Assembly: GCA_910586775.1 (NCBI GenBank)
Contig: CAJUJN010000050.1
Location: 1-30,876 of the forward strand
Reading direction: 5' to 3'
From: an uncultured Acetatifactor sp.
GTDB lineage: Bacteria > Bacillota > Clostridia > Lachnospirales > Lachnospiraceae
DNA length: 30,876 bases
The notes below the pieces were generated by a model that was not told the DNA's origin, made no database searches, and was given only the letters and a program-made list of their open reading frames with translations. A program made the position numbers and the translations under genes. Shown here one piece after another: positions 13,778 through 22,455 of the stretch (position 1 is its first letter; the number at the start of each line of letters is the position of its first letter).

Positions 13778-16700
13778 TCACCTTACTGCAACTTTACGCT
13801 TCTTCCTGGATACATTCGTATTGTCCTTCATCATAAACATTACAAAGGACAGGCACGCCAGGCCGATAGACAAAAACCACTTGGGATGAATACCGTCGCC
13901 TGTGGTAGGTGTATTGTCTGAAATCGTTCCGTCAGACAGATTTGCCACATCCACATAAATTACATAGGGCGAGAAGTGCTCTGCTGTAAATGTAATACAG
14001 GACACTCCATCAATTGTTGTAAATCTCGGTGTCAGCTTATCAAGCTTGTCGTTCACCACGCCTGCCACCTTGTTATTGCCTGCGTAAGTAATCAGGGAAT
14101 CCGGCAGCGGCAATGTAATGCTCACAGACAAGCCGGTAGTATCTGTAATTTTGGTATTTCCCGTGGAATCATACAGGGAAATGTCCATGGGGAAGTACTT
14201 AATATTATCAATATTTCCATACTCAGCCAACAACGCCCGGAGAACTGCTTCCGTTGCACTGCTGTCTTCTGTCACTTTAACGACAAAATTATCCGAAGAA
14301 CCGTTTACAGTAGCAGACACCACCCCTGTGTTAGAAAGACCGTTCTTATCAATAATAACCGTAGTTCCGCCCTTATTCACTGTTCCTGAACTGCCGGTAG
14401 GACGGTTTGTGTTGGTACCGGAAGTATTTCCCGACCCTGAACTGCTGGAGCTCCTGGCTTTGTAATTAGCTATCAGCGCCACATCATAATTCGGCATCGT
14501 TACAGCGATTGAAGAAAGCGACTTATCCGTAACCACAGTGCTTGACGGGCTGACTGTCCAACTGCTGAATTCCTGTCCTCTGGCAGGTGCATCAGCAGTA
14601 ACGATAATCTGCTGCCCCGGTGCATAACTTCCGGAACCGCTTCCGCCTTTTACAGTCAGAGTATGCATGTTTGCAGTGTTTCCGGAACCGGTAGTATTTC
14701 CGGAGCCGGTACTGTTTCCTGAGCCAGTACTATTTCCCGAGTTAGAGCCATTTCCTGAAGCGGCTTTATAATTGGCAATAACCGCCACATCCTTATCCGG
14801 CATTGTTATAATCGTCGAAGAACGGGTTTTATCTGCAATAGCCGCATCAGCCGGGCTTACGGACCAGTCACTGAACTCCTGCCCTGTTGCGGGAGTGTCC
14901 GCCGTGATTACAACCTGGGCTCCCGTTGCATAAGTTCCGGAACCGCTTCCGCCTACTACCGTCAATGTATGGCTGCCGGAAGTCGAACCCGGACCATCAT
15001 CGCCATTTCCGCCTTCCGGTTCGTAGGTAGCATAGAATGTAGTCGGTTCGCTGATATTGGCAAGCGATTTATCCCAACCGGTAAATTTATATCCTGTCAC
15101 CGCCCAATCACTGGAAGGCGTAAGGTCAGGAGCTGTTGCGCCTTCCTTCAGGGTTGTAGAGTAGAAAAGCTGCCAGTCGCTTGTAATGTTGCCTTTTCTC
15201 GCAAGATACTCTACCAGATACTCACCGTCAACAGAGTAATCCGCCACTGCCGTGAGGTCACTGGTAATATATCCAAGGTCTCCATCCACCTTCCACCCCT
15301 TAAAGGTCTGGCCCTCAGGTCCTACAAAATCCACACCTGCCACAGGTCGCCGCTGTTCGGGGACGCTTCCTTCATCAGGCACTTCGACAGTCGCTATGAG
15401 CGCACCGTTGTAATTCTGGAAAGTAACCACCCACCGAAGCACTTTGTATACTGCATCAAAATACAGATGATCCTGCTTTTTCGCATCCTCATTTTCTTTC
15501 CACTCGGTAAGCCTGTACTTATCACCTTCTATCTCTACTACAGTTCCGATTGCAACCGGATACTGCTCTTCCACCTTGTGCATTTCATTACTGGGCACCC
15601 TCTCGGCGGCATCTGTGCTGATATATGCCTGGCTCTCATCGTCCCAGTAGGTGAAAGTGACATCAAAGAATGTAATCCCCTCATAAACCTTCGCGTTAAA
15701 TCCCCAGGAAAGGCCAATGTCAAATGCCTGGCTTCCCTCAGGGCTATACCACTGCACATCACCATTCTCCGACTCCAGCCTTGGAGAAAGATCCGCTTTT
15801 AACAATCCGCTAAACGCATTGTTCGTTGCCCTTATTGTAGAACTTGCAGATTCAACCACAAAGTAATCTACTGTACTGCCCTCAAACGCATAATCCTGAA
15901 ATGCCTGATTCGCAAGTGTAGACGGCAGAGACACACGGCTGAGATTTGTGGTTTCCGCAAATGCTCTGACAGGTACTGTAGTAATGGTGGTACCTGTCAG
16001 ATCCACGCTTGCCACATTGGTGTTTCTGAAAGCTTCCTCCGCCAATTCCTTGACGCCCTGAAGTTCATCCTTTTCAACATATCTGGAACTTCTTCCCTCC
16101 AGACATTCCACTATCTTTACTTTATTTCCTTCCCCGTCCGTGCCATAAATAATAGAGCTTTCACATTTAAAATTCGGATTATTCTGGAAATTCACATCAC
16201 TTAATTTTTCGCAGCCATAGAAAGGGCAGTTTCCAATCGTGGTAATCGTCGGGGAAAGAGACACATCCACCAGATTCTCGCACCCTGCAAAAGCATGCGT
16301 TTCTATTGTAGTAGTCCCAGTCCCATCCGAAGCGGCATTCAATGAAATACCTGTCAGGCTCTTACAGCCTGCAAAAGTACCTGTGCCTTCTTTAATGCTT
16401 CCGTCCTCATTTTCCTCACCGCCCGCAATTGTCACAAGGCTGTAGGCAGTTACTGTCTTTAACGGGTCATCCACCCTGCTCTTTTCCAGAATCAAACCTT
16501 CCCTGACAGACTGCACCCCTTCAGGAATCACAAGGTTTAACGCTGCATTGACCACTGCCTGCTGATTCGGTGTCATACCGCCGGGATTCGATTTATATGC
16601 GGTATACGCAGTCTTCATTGCGTCCGCATAATCATCCCCCATAAGCTCAAGGTACTTATATTGGTCTGGATCATACTTTTCCAGTTCCTCCAGCGACGGA

Positions 16701-18868
16701 AAATCCACCAGTTCGCTCAATCCTGTAACTGCATTATATTCTATCACCAGGTTTCCGGGCCAGCCGCTGTAATACTTTATATAGCTTGTGGACTGATTCA
16801 CGTTATTATATGTGCCGTCAGCACTCATGGCATACTGATAAGGACCGAAGTTAAGGGAAATCGGACCGGTAAAGCTCAACTGCTTCACTGGTACACCGTT
16901 GGAATCTGTTTCCACATTACCGCCACAGTTATGAGAAGTACAATTCTGTGTTTCAAATGCGTCTGCTCCTATTGTGACATTGTCCCCGCTCCCCAGGTCA
17001 TAGGAATCAAACAGCACATTGGTCAGATTATGGCAGCCCTGAAACGCCCTGGCTCCTATCGCCTTAACCGTATTGGGTATAATAACGGTTTTAAGATTAC
17101 AGTAATTGCTGATTACGCCGTCATCAAGTGATTCAATATTATAAGGCCCTATCTTCTCCGGAATTGTAAGAGTTGTCACCGTCGGAGTATAACTGTACCT
17201 GCACAGATTCTTGGCAGATGTTACCACAAAAGTATTCGTTCCGCTTGCTTCTTCATCCATCATGGTAAGTTCATAGAGATCCCTCTTTGCAAATCCCTGG
17301 GTACTGTCCCATATATAGCTGAATGCAAAACAATTGTCCTTACACATATCATGAAGAGCAGAATTTTCAATGCCCTCAAAATAAAACTCTCCCTTCACTA
17401 CAGGATTTGCTTCCCCAAGCATCTCTTTAAAGTCATCATATGTAAAATAATCATCCTGCAGGAAATTCATAGAGGAATTTCTGGCGCAGATATATTTCAG
17501 GGACGTACATCCCTCGAAACAGGATACATATACCTGGGCAGCGCAATGATCTGAAAAAGTAATTGATTCCAGAGCCTTACAGTTCTTAAATACCTCTTTC
17601 CCCAAAGTAGTCAACAGGTTAGAGACCCCGCCCGGTGCGCTTTGTCCCTCACTGCACAGATCAATCGTCGAAAGCCTTTCACAACTTTCAAATGCAAGAT
17701 CACCTATTGTCGTCACACTGACAGGCAACACAAAACTGCTCAGCTGTGTACACTGCTGAAATGCATAGGCACCTATCGCGTTCAACAGACAGTTCACATT
17801 CAGGGAAACTCCCTGCAGATTGACACATTCCTTAAAAGCGCCTTCGCCGATAACGCTTAAACCATTTTCAAATGATATGGACTGAAGACTGGAGCACTGG
17901 TAAAAGGCATAATCCCCGACTCCATTGAAATCCTCTCCCAGTTCCAGGCTTACAATGTTGCCCGCCCCGGCAAATACACCTTTCTCCGGATTAGCGTCCG
18001 TCACTGGATACCATGTCAGCCCCGTATCGGCTGCGTTACCGCTGCTTACATCACTGCCTTCATAGTACTGATTACTGATATAGTTTACCGTTACATTCTG
18101 AATACGCGCATACTCCTGTTTGTCTCCTACTCTGCTGAAACCTGAACTGCCCGCGCTTGTATCAGCAGCCGGCCCGTCCCCATTAGGATGCGTCGTATCA
18201 TAATACAGATTATTACTTGTTATACTTCCCCAGGAAGATATGGTATCCAGATAGCAGACCAGATATTCCCCTCGTTCTCCCCTCACCCTGACAAGCTGAT
18301 TTCCGTTTTCATCCTGGAAATCTTCAAGCCTTTCGTTATAATCAGGCGCCACGCCATACTGCAACTTCTCTGCCTGTTCAAATGGAAGAACCTCTGTCAC
18401 TATATTGCGATAAAAGAGAAAATTACCGTTTCGGCCAACCGCAGCATAAGAAGCATTCTGCCCCTGGTTCACAGAATACTGTCTGTATGCGCTCACCGTG
18501 TTCGGAATTTTCAAGCTGTTTCCTGCCAGGTTCACGTCTTTATCATATCCTACAATGATGGCACAATAAGAAGAGTTGGAAGAAGAACCGCCGGAAGCAT
18601 TCCGCTCTCTGGGAATATAGACAAATTTCAGCAGAGTGTCCTCTGTAGTATAAATCTTGTCTGAGCTTATCGCCTGCGGAATGCTTGTCGTCTTCGGTCT
18701 GACAGATTTCGCCTGACTCTCTGCCCTTGGCGTAACCTCCTCTGCCGCCCGCAGGCCATCCACGGGAATAGCCGCTATCACAAGCGCAGACACCAGGAAC
18801 AGTGTCCCCAATGTCTTGCGCACTGTCCGAAACAATTTTCTGCTTTTTTTCTTTACCACTTTACCCAT
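13778..18868 (-). CDS. Giant BspA-like LRR cell-wall protein with sortase signal
   Basis: The 1696-residue protein has a signal peptide (hydrophobic core about residues 19-37, cleavage near LRA-AEE). LRR_5/BspA repeats occur in blocks at roughly 315-465, 580-620 and 775-990, for example VIGEGAFKECVNLQGVSL. An InlB B-repeat-like segment (VTFQNYNGALIATVEVPDEG) lies near 1145. Two near-identical modules starting HTLTVVGGSGSGTY and HTLTVKGGSGSGSY lie near 1300 and 1400, separated by a Gly/Ser/Asn/Thr linker. The C-terminal domain (about 1520-1635) is shared with the next gene. The end is a cell-wall sorting signal: TPTTG at about 1653-1657, a hydrophobic helix and a basic tail. The start at 18868 follows GAAGGAGTAGTGGAA; the frame runs 51 codons further, but its first codon is TTG and nothing supports it. 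BspA-like proteins act in adhesion; the ligand is unknown. Confidence 0.9.
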   Translation of the reverse strand: MGKVVKKKSRKLFRTVRKTLGTLFLVSALVIAAIPVDGLRAAEEVTPRAESQAKSVRPKTTSIPQAISSDKIYTTEDTLLKFVYIPRERNASGGSSSNSSYCAIIVGYDKDVNLAGNSLKIPNTVSAYRQYSVNQGQNASYAAVGRNGNFLFYRNIVTEVLPFEQAEKLQYGVAPDYNERLEDFQDENGNQLVRVRGERGEYLVCYLDTISSWGSITSNNLYYDTTHPNGDGPAADTSAGSSGFSRVGDKQEYARIQNVTVNYISNQYYEGSDVSSGNAADTGLTWYPVTDANPEKGVFAGAGNIVSLELGEDFNGVGDYAFYQCSSLQSISFENGLSVIGEGAFKECVNLQGVSLNVNCLLNAIGAYAFQQCTQLSSFVLPVSVTTIGDLAFESCERLSTIDLCSEGQSAPGGVSNLLTTLGKEVFKNCKALESITFSDHCAAQVYVSCFEGCTSLKYICARNSSMNFLQDDYFTYDDFKEMLGEANPVVKGEFYFEGIENSALHDMCKDNCFAFSYIWDSTQGFAKRDLYELTMMDEEASGTNTFVVTSAKNLCRYSYTPTVTTLTIPEKIGPYNIESLDDGVISNYCNLKTVIIPNTVKAIGARAFQGCHNLTNVLFDSYDLGSGDNVTIGADAFETQNCTSHNCGGNVETDSNGVPVKQLSFTGPISLNFGPYQYAMSADGTYNNVNQSTSYIKYYSGWPGNLVIEYNAVTGLSELVDFPSLEELEKYDPDQYKYLELMGDDYADAMKTAYTAYKSNPGGMTPNQQAVVNAALNLVIPEGVQSVREGLILEKSRVDDPLKTVTAYSLVTIAGGEENEDGSIKEGTGTFAGCKSLTGISLNAASDGTGTTTIETHAFAGCENLVDVSLSPTITTIGNCPFYGCEKLSDVNFQNNPNFKCESSIIYGTDGEGNKVKIVECLEGRSSRYVEKDELQGVKELAEEAFRNTNVASVDLTGTTITTVPVRAFAETTNLSRVSLPSTLANQAFQDYAFEGSTVDYFVVESASSTIRATNNAFSGLLKADLSPRLESENGDVQWYSPEGSQAFDIGLSWGFNAKVYEGITFFDVTFTYWDDESQAYISTDAAERVPSNEMHKVEEQYPVAIGTVVEIEGDKYRLTEWKENEDAKKQDHLYFDAVYKVLRWVVTFQNYNGALIATVEVPDEGSVPEQRRPVAGVDFVGPEGQTFKGWKVDGDLGYITSDLTAVADYSVDGEYLVEYLARKGNITSDWQLFYSTTLKEGATAPDLTPSSDWAVTGYKFTGWDKSLANISEPTTFYATYEPEGGNGDDGPGSTSGSHTLTVVGGSGSGTYATGAQVVITADTPATGQEFSDWSVSPADAAIADKTRSSTIITMPDKDVAVIANYKAASGNGSNSGNSTGSGNSTGSGNTTGSGNTANMHTLTVKGGSGSGSYAPGQQIIVTADAPARGQEFSSWTVSPSSTVVTDKSLSSIAVTMPNYDVALIANYKARSSSSSGSGNTSGTNTNRPTGSSGTVNKGGTTVIIDKNGLSNTGVVSATVNGSSDNFVVKVTEDSSATEAVLRALLAEYGNIDNIKYFPMDISLYDSTGNTKITDTTGLSVSITLPLPDSLITYAGNNKVAGVVNDKLDKLTPRFTTIDGVSCITFTAEHFSPYVIYVDVANLSDGTISDNTPTTGDGIHPKWFLSIGLACLSFVMFMMKDNTNVSRKKRKVAVR
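14463..14970 (-). repeat. Two ~200-bp direct repeats encoding surface modules, with linker microsatellite
   Basis: About 14463-14665 and 14760-14965 encode homologous modules of the giant LRR protein, sharing GSGSGxYA, QEFSxWxVSP and TMPxxDVAxIANYKA. Between them, about 14676-14757 is a run of imperfect 18-bp units encoding TGSGNS/TGSGNT. Such repeats can change copy number by slippage or recombination, which is inference here. Confidence 0.75.
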
Positions 18869-19142
18869 TTCCACTACTCCTTCGCGTTCTTTTTCGCTGT
18901 TGCAAATCCCGCTTCTCCTGACAGCCAAAGCAGAACTGCCGGAAATTCCCTCTCGTGCATCTCCATCTCCGGCATCTCCCTGCCATAAAAAACGGGCTCT
19001 CTTTTTCTGCATAAACGGCAATTAACTGCCTCTGTATCTGTCAATCTGCAAAACTACCCACTTCTATATATGTATCGTCATTTTGCTCAAATCTGATTAG
19101 CTTTTTCCTGCGATAAAAGAAATTAGATTCTCTGACCATTAT

Positions 19143-19170
19143 ATTTTACTATATTCTGAAATTATTTCAA
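19143..19170 (-). promoter_or_regulatory. Promoter and palindromic operator of the giant LRR gene
   Basis: On the minus strand TTGAAA (19170-19165) and TAAAAT (19148-19143) are 16 nt apart. TGAAATTATTTCA (19157-19169) is a 13-bp palindrome over the -35 box. The same arrangement occurs before the sortase gene. The leader would be about 270 nt to the ATG at 18868. Confidence 0.7.
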
Positions 19171-19188
19171 GTCTTTTTGGGAGCTTCC

Positions 19189-20469
19189 TCATCCTCCGGA
19201 TATTTTTTTCGCCACAACTACAAAACGGCCGTCAGTCTCCTGGTAATCGCAGGTGGAAAGTGTCAGCAGCTGGTCCCCAAACTGAGCCGTCACCCCTGTG
19301 TCGTAAAGGGACATTTCCGCCATTTCCTTCATATATGACTCAAACTCTACTTCTCCGTTTGCATCAATAAACTGATAGTATTTAAAGGCAATCTCGTCCT
19401 CCTTATATACTTTCGAGCGAAATACATACATGATCTGATAAGTCCCCTTCTCATAAATGGTATCAAAACTTATGTAAGGGTGCTCATCATAGTAGGCTTT
19501 GTCCTTATATAAGTCAAGTCCCCCGAACATCTGCCCGTTTTTCATGTGATGCCCATATAATATGTAATTTGTACTCGGTTTGAGCACATCACAATCCTTA
19601 TCCATAAAAATAGTACCGTTTTTATCATACTTCTGTTCCATGTTGTGATCCAGATAATACTCATTATCAACGGTCTGCATAACGGGATAGTCAATTTTCG
19701 TATTGTCTATCTTCACCCACCCGATGAGCCTCTTATATCGAATCAGCAAATTCTGATATTCCTCCAGCACTTCCCTGGATTTCTCTTCATTGTCCAATGT
19801 ATAGAGCGGAGTTCCGGCAGCATTCTGCATACCTGATGCGGCAGAGGATGTCCCCGCCGCCTTCTCCTTCAATTCACTCATCCGCTTGTAGGCACTCTGC
19901 GTCCGGTAATCATAATAAGAATAAACGGCAAAATACCCAAGACAGCATGCCGCCGCCACACTGCACAGTACAATTGTCAGCCTTCGACGCTTTTCCCGCT
20001 TTCTCAGTTCCTCCTGAACAATCTTATTTATCTCCTGGTCGTCCTTCCCAGAAACCGTACGGTCTGCGGTCTCTGTACGTCGGGCTTTATCCTGTTTCGT
20101 AGCTTCCCGGGACACATTACGCTGACTGTTCTGCTTCCTGCCCTTCGTTGCTCCTGCCTGCTTTTCACTCCTGACCTGGCCGTTCTTCTTTCCGGTCCTG
20201 TTCCGCCCTGCTTTCCGTTCCCTGCCGTCGGACACAGGCATTTTCTTCAACTGCATTTCCACTTCATCGAGAAAATCCCGTCCCAGAAGTGTCATAAATT
20301 TGTATTCACCGCCGCGAAGCGCTTTCCGCAATGCCTCCAGCTGAGCTCTGTCCTGACCGTCCGTCTTCTCCCGCAGCTTATCTATTATCTCTTTATCACG
20401 CTTTGCACAGGCATAGTCGCTCTCCGTTCGAAACTGCCTGCCCTCCACCACAAAAACCTTTTGCGCCAT
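19189..20469 (-). CDS. srtB: Class B sortase with long cytoplasmic N-terminal extension
   Basis: The 426-residue protein should cleave a sorting signal and attach surface proteins to peptidoglycan at the outer membrane face. The C-terminal sortase domain (about 225-424) has catalytic His307 in YGHHM, Cys407 in TLSTC and Arg415 in DGRFVVVAKK; the fold pattern including YPVMQTVDNEYYLDHN fits class B. One membrane helix lies at about 164-184. Before it are 160 cytoplasmic residues: a compact charged helical part (1-77, MAQKVFVVEGRQFRTESDY) and a very basic, probably disordered stretch (78-140). Typical SrtB proteins have only a short N-terminal tail, so this extension is unusual. The adjacent giant LRR gene, with TPTTG, is the obvious substrate: C. 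difficile SrtB accepts (S/P)PxTG motifs. The start has CAGGGAAAAGTT upstream. Its promoter closely matches that of the LRR gene. Confidence 0.92.
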   Translation of the reverse strand: MAQKVFVVEGRQFRTESDYACAKRDKEIIDKLREKTDGQDRAQLEALRKALRGGEYKFMTLLGRDFLDEVEMQLKKMPVSDGRERKAGRNRTGKKNGQVRSEKQAGATKGRKQNSQRNVSREATKQDKARRTETADRTVSGKDDQEINKIVQEELRKREKRRRLTIVLCSVAAACCLGYFAVYSYYDYRTQSAYKRMSELKEKAAGTSSAASGMQNAAGTPLYTLDNEEKSREVLEEYQNLLIRYKRLIGWVKIDNTKIDYPVMQTVDNEYYLDHNMEQKYDKNGTIFMDKDCDVLKPSTNYILYGHHMKNGQMFGGLDLYKDKAYYDEHPYISFDTIYEKGTYQIMYVFRSKVYKEDEIAFKYYQFIDANGEVEFESYMKEMAEMSLYDTGVTAQFGDQLLTLSTCDYQETDGRFVVVAKKISGG

Positions 20470-20502
20470 AACTTTTCCCTGTGTATATGATATGTTACCA
20501 CT

Positions 20503-20530
20503 ATTTTACTATATATTGAAATAGTTTCAA
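20503..20530 (-). promoter_or_regulatory. Promoter and palindromic operator of the sortase gene
   Basis: On the minus strand TTGAAA (20530-20525) and TAAAAT (20508-20503) are 16 nt apart. TTGAAATAGTTTCAA (20516-20530) is a palindrome with 6-bp arms covering the -35 box. Transcription should start near 20496, about 27 nt before the ATG. Confidence 0.7.
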
Positions 20531-20620
20531 GCCCTTTTCCCATATATGGTAGTATTTTTCACCGGGATATCCCTTGCAACCTTTTCAATCCGGCACTTAT
20601 GATGCTTCGTTTTATCATAA

Positions 20621-21703
20621 TTAATGCCGACTTGCCGGCTTCCCTTTCTTCCCGGGATAAAAAAGGTAATCGTAATACCCTTTTCCGCTTCTGGCTTCGC
20701 GCTCTATCCTGTATTCATCCCTGGCGTATAAATAACACAGTGTAATCACACAGGGTAGCGAGTTCTCATCCCCATACTGCAAAAAGGGGATTTCCCTGTC
20801 ATGAACCTTTTCCAGGATAGAAGCAACTTTCTCTTCGTCGCACTGAAGCGTTGCCTTCAGCATATCCGCCGAGCGCTCCACGACTGCCTTCACCTCCCCC
20901 ATACTTTTCCGCATCAGTACCTCCTGATACTTTTCCATCAGCTCGCGGTTGGGAATCCGAATCTCTCCGTCATAATAGGACACAAATCCATACACTACCA
21001 TGGCAGACAATATCTCGTTTCTGGCATTCAGCTGCAGTTCGGAAGCGCTGTATCCTTTCAGTTTTATGGAAACCGGAATCCCGGCCACCAGTTTCACGAT
21101 ATCCTCCCTGACTTCATCAATATTATGTTCAATACAATCTGCAATCTCGTTTATCGGGCCGGTCTCCGTCCAGTAATTCAGGCAGACGCCGCGCATAAGC
21201 GCCCTGCTCACCGAGCGCGGATTAAACAGGCTTTCACCTTTACTGGTGTAATATCCGTCATACCACTGTCTGATCTCCCCATAAGGAACGGTGGGATACT
21301 GCTCACACAGAGCTCTCACCTCTCCCTCGGAAAAGCCGAAAAAGCTGTCGTACACATTATCATTTATAAAACTGTACTCGTCAAACATATTCAGTTCCGA
21401 GCCGCTGGAATATTTCGCTATAGGCAGTACCCCGGTCATATAAACCAGCTCCACATAGGGCTGGTCCTTCAGTAAATTTTTCAAAAAGCCCAGATACGCA
21501 TTTCTTTCCGCATTCATCGTTTTTCCGAAACGTCTTGGACGGGTAATGCAGACATACTGATCCCCGGTATGAATCCTGGCAGACAGTTTTTCGATCAGAA
21601 GGCTTTTATCCACAAAAACCTGATTTCTTCCCGCCTTCTGGAACAAAAGAACGGCGCGTCTGTGTTCAGATAAAATCCCATACACAATCTGCCTCCCTTC
21701 CAA
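20621..21703 (-). pseudogene. AAA-ATPase-like/DUF1703 protein with internal and C-terminal deletions
   Basis: The 360-codon frame matches the AAA-ATPase_like plus DUF1703 (PD-(D/E)XK nuclease-like) family, whose intact members are usually a little over 500 residues. The Walker A region YVCITRPRRFGKTMNA is present, but the sequence then jumps directly to FLKNLLKDQPYVELVYMTG. The roughly 120 residues that normally lie between, including Walker B (usually FIFILDEWD-like), are missing. At the 3' end the nuclease part stops after YYDYLFYPGKKGKPASRH, before the usual ELK catalytic motif. The N-terminus (LSEHRRAVLLFQKAGRNQVFVDK) also looks degraded. The first codon is TTG; a GTG at 21685 follows GGGAGG. 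ATP hydrolysis and nuclease activity are both unlikely. These genes are often multicopy in Lachnospiraceae. Confidence 0.8.
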
Positions 21704-21789
21704 AATTCCAAATCCTTACCTTCATTATATACCATAGAAAAGAGAATAGCAATTTATAAATAAAAGTTTCCGTATTTTCCCTGGAAACA

Positions 21790-21818
21790 TTGACAGGCAG
21801 CCCTGCATAGAATAAAGC
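21790..21818 (+). promoter_or_regulatory. Promoter region of the Cys-rich protein gene
   Basis: Two readings are possible. TTGACA (21790-21795) with TAAAGC 17 nt downstream would be a sigma-A site with a weak -10. Alternatively CATAGAATA (21806-21814), with AC 17 nt upstream, fits the sporulation sigma-K form AC-N17-CATANNNTA. Confidence 0.45.
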
Positions 21819-21846
21819 ATAAATAAACCTATGGAGGCTTAAAAAC

Positions 21847-22161
21847 ATGAGTGATTTAACTGCTACAAACTGCGGATGCAACGATTCCTGCGGATGCCCT
21901 ACCAATAACGGATGCGGGTGTGGAAACGGCGGCGGAAACTGGATCTGGATCCTTCTGCTGCTGTCCTGCTGCGGCGGCAACTCCGGCGGCTGCGGATGCG
22001 GCAACAGCTGTGGCAATAACTGCGGCGGATTCTTCGGCGGCAACGGCGGCGGATGCGAATGGATCATCTGGATCCTCCTGCTCTCCTGCTTCTGCGGCAA
22101 CAGCTGCGGTTGCAACAGCAACTGTGGCTGCAACAATAACAACTGCGGTTGCGGATGTTAA
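21847..22161 (+). CDS. Cys/Gly/Asn-rich small protein, coat-like
   Basis: The 104-residue protein has 22 cysteines, mostly as GCGC or SCGC, and long Gly/Asn tracts. It contains two similar modules, each a Gly run followed by a hydrophobic stretch ending in LLLSC (NWIWILLLLS and EWIIWILLLS). Such proteins are often annotated chorion-class or spore coat-like, but this rests on composition only. Cross-linking through disulfides or metal binding is possible. TATGGAGG stands 9 nt before the ATG, an excellent ribosome site, so the gene is probably real. An antisense frame at 21666-22142 is only a shadow of the Gly and Cys codons. A hairpin follows and the -10 region resembles a mother-cell sporulation promoter. 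Confidence 0.8.
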   Translation: MSDLTATNCGCNDSCGCPTNNGCGCGNGGGNWIWILLLLSCCGGNSGGCGCGNSCGNNCGGFFGGNGGGCEWIIWILLLSCFCGNSCGCNSNCGCNNNNCGCGC

Positions 22162-22195
22162 GCAGACAACCGACCTGACAGGGTAATCATCAGCG

Positions 22196-22232
22196 ACAGG
22201 CCCTCATGGGGACCCCCCATCGGGGCCTGTTT
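22196..22232 (+). terminator. Hairpin terminator after the Cys-rich gene
   Basis: ACAGGCCC (22196-22203) pairs with GGGCCTGT (22223-22230), and inside it ATGGGG pairs with CCCCAT. Only a short T-run follows, so termination may be partial. Confidence 0.6.
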
Positions 22233-22395
22233 CCCAATACTCCGCGCATACAACGGTACTGCATAAACGAATGTCTCCACAGGCCGTCTGCCATTTTGTC
22301 TGTAAGGATATCCACATACCATTCCATACGGCAGAGTACGGGGTAACTGCCATATATGGCAGCAAAGCCCGGGCACATATCTCATAACCTGTCTA

Positions 22396-22404
22396 CATAG
22401 AATA
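22396..22404 (+). promoter_or_regulatory. Candidate sporulation-type -10 element
   Basis: CATAGAATA here is identical to that upstream of the Cys-rich gene (21806-21814). ATA lies 16 nt upstream, as in sigma-E sites. It is 52 nt before the next ATG. Confidence 0.35.
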
Positions 22405-22455
22405 GAAAATAAGCTTTCCAGCAAACGATTCTTGACCGGAAAGGAGTGTGCCGCC

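Noticed and set aside
14676..14757. Short repeats considered as a CRISPR array
   Set aside because: The units are 18 bp, contiguous, in frame and encode TGSGNS linkers; there are no unique spacers.
18869..19021. N-terminal extension of the giant LRR protein
   Set aside because: The frame is open but its first codon is TTG without a ribosome site, and the ATG at 18868 has a perfect GGAG and is followed by a signal peptide.
21666..22142. A 158-codon Pro/Leu/Gln-rich minus-strand frame
   Set aside because: It is the complement of Gly/Cys/Asn codons in the Cys-rich gene, which has a strong ribosome site on the plus strand.
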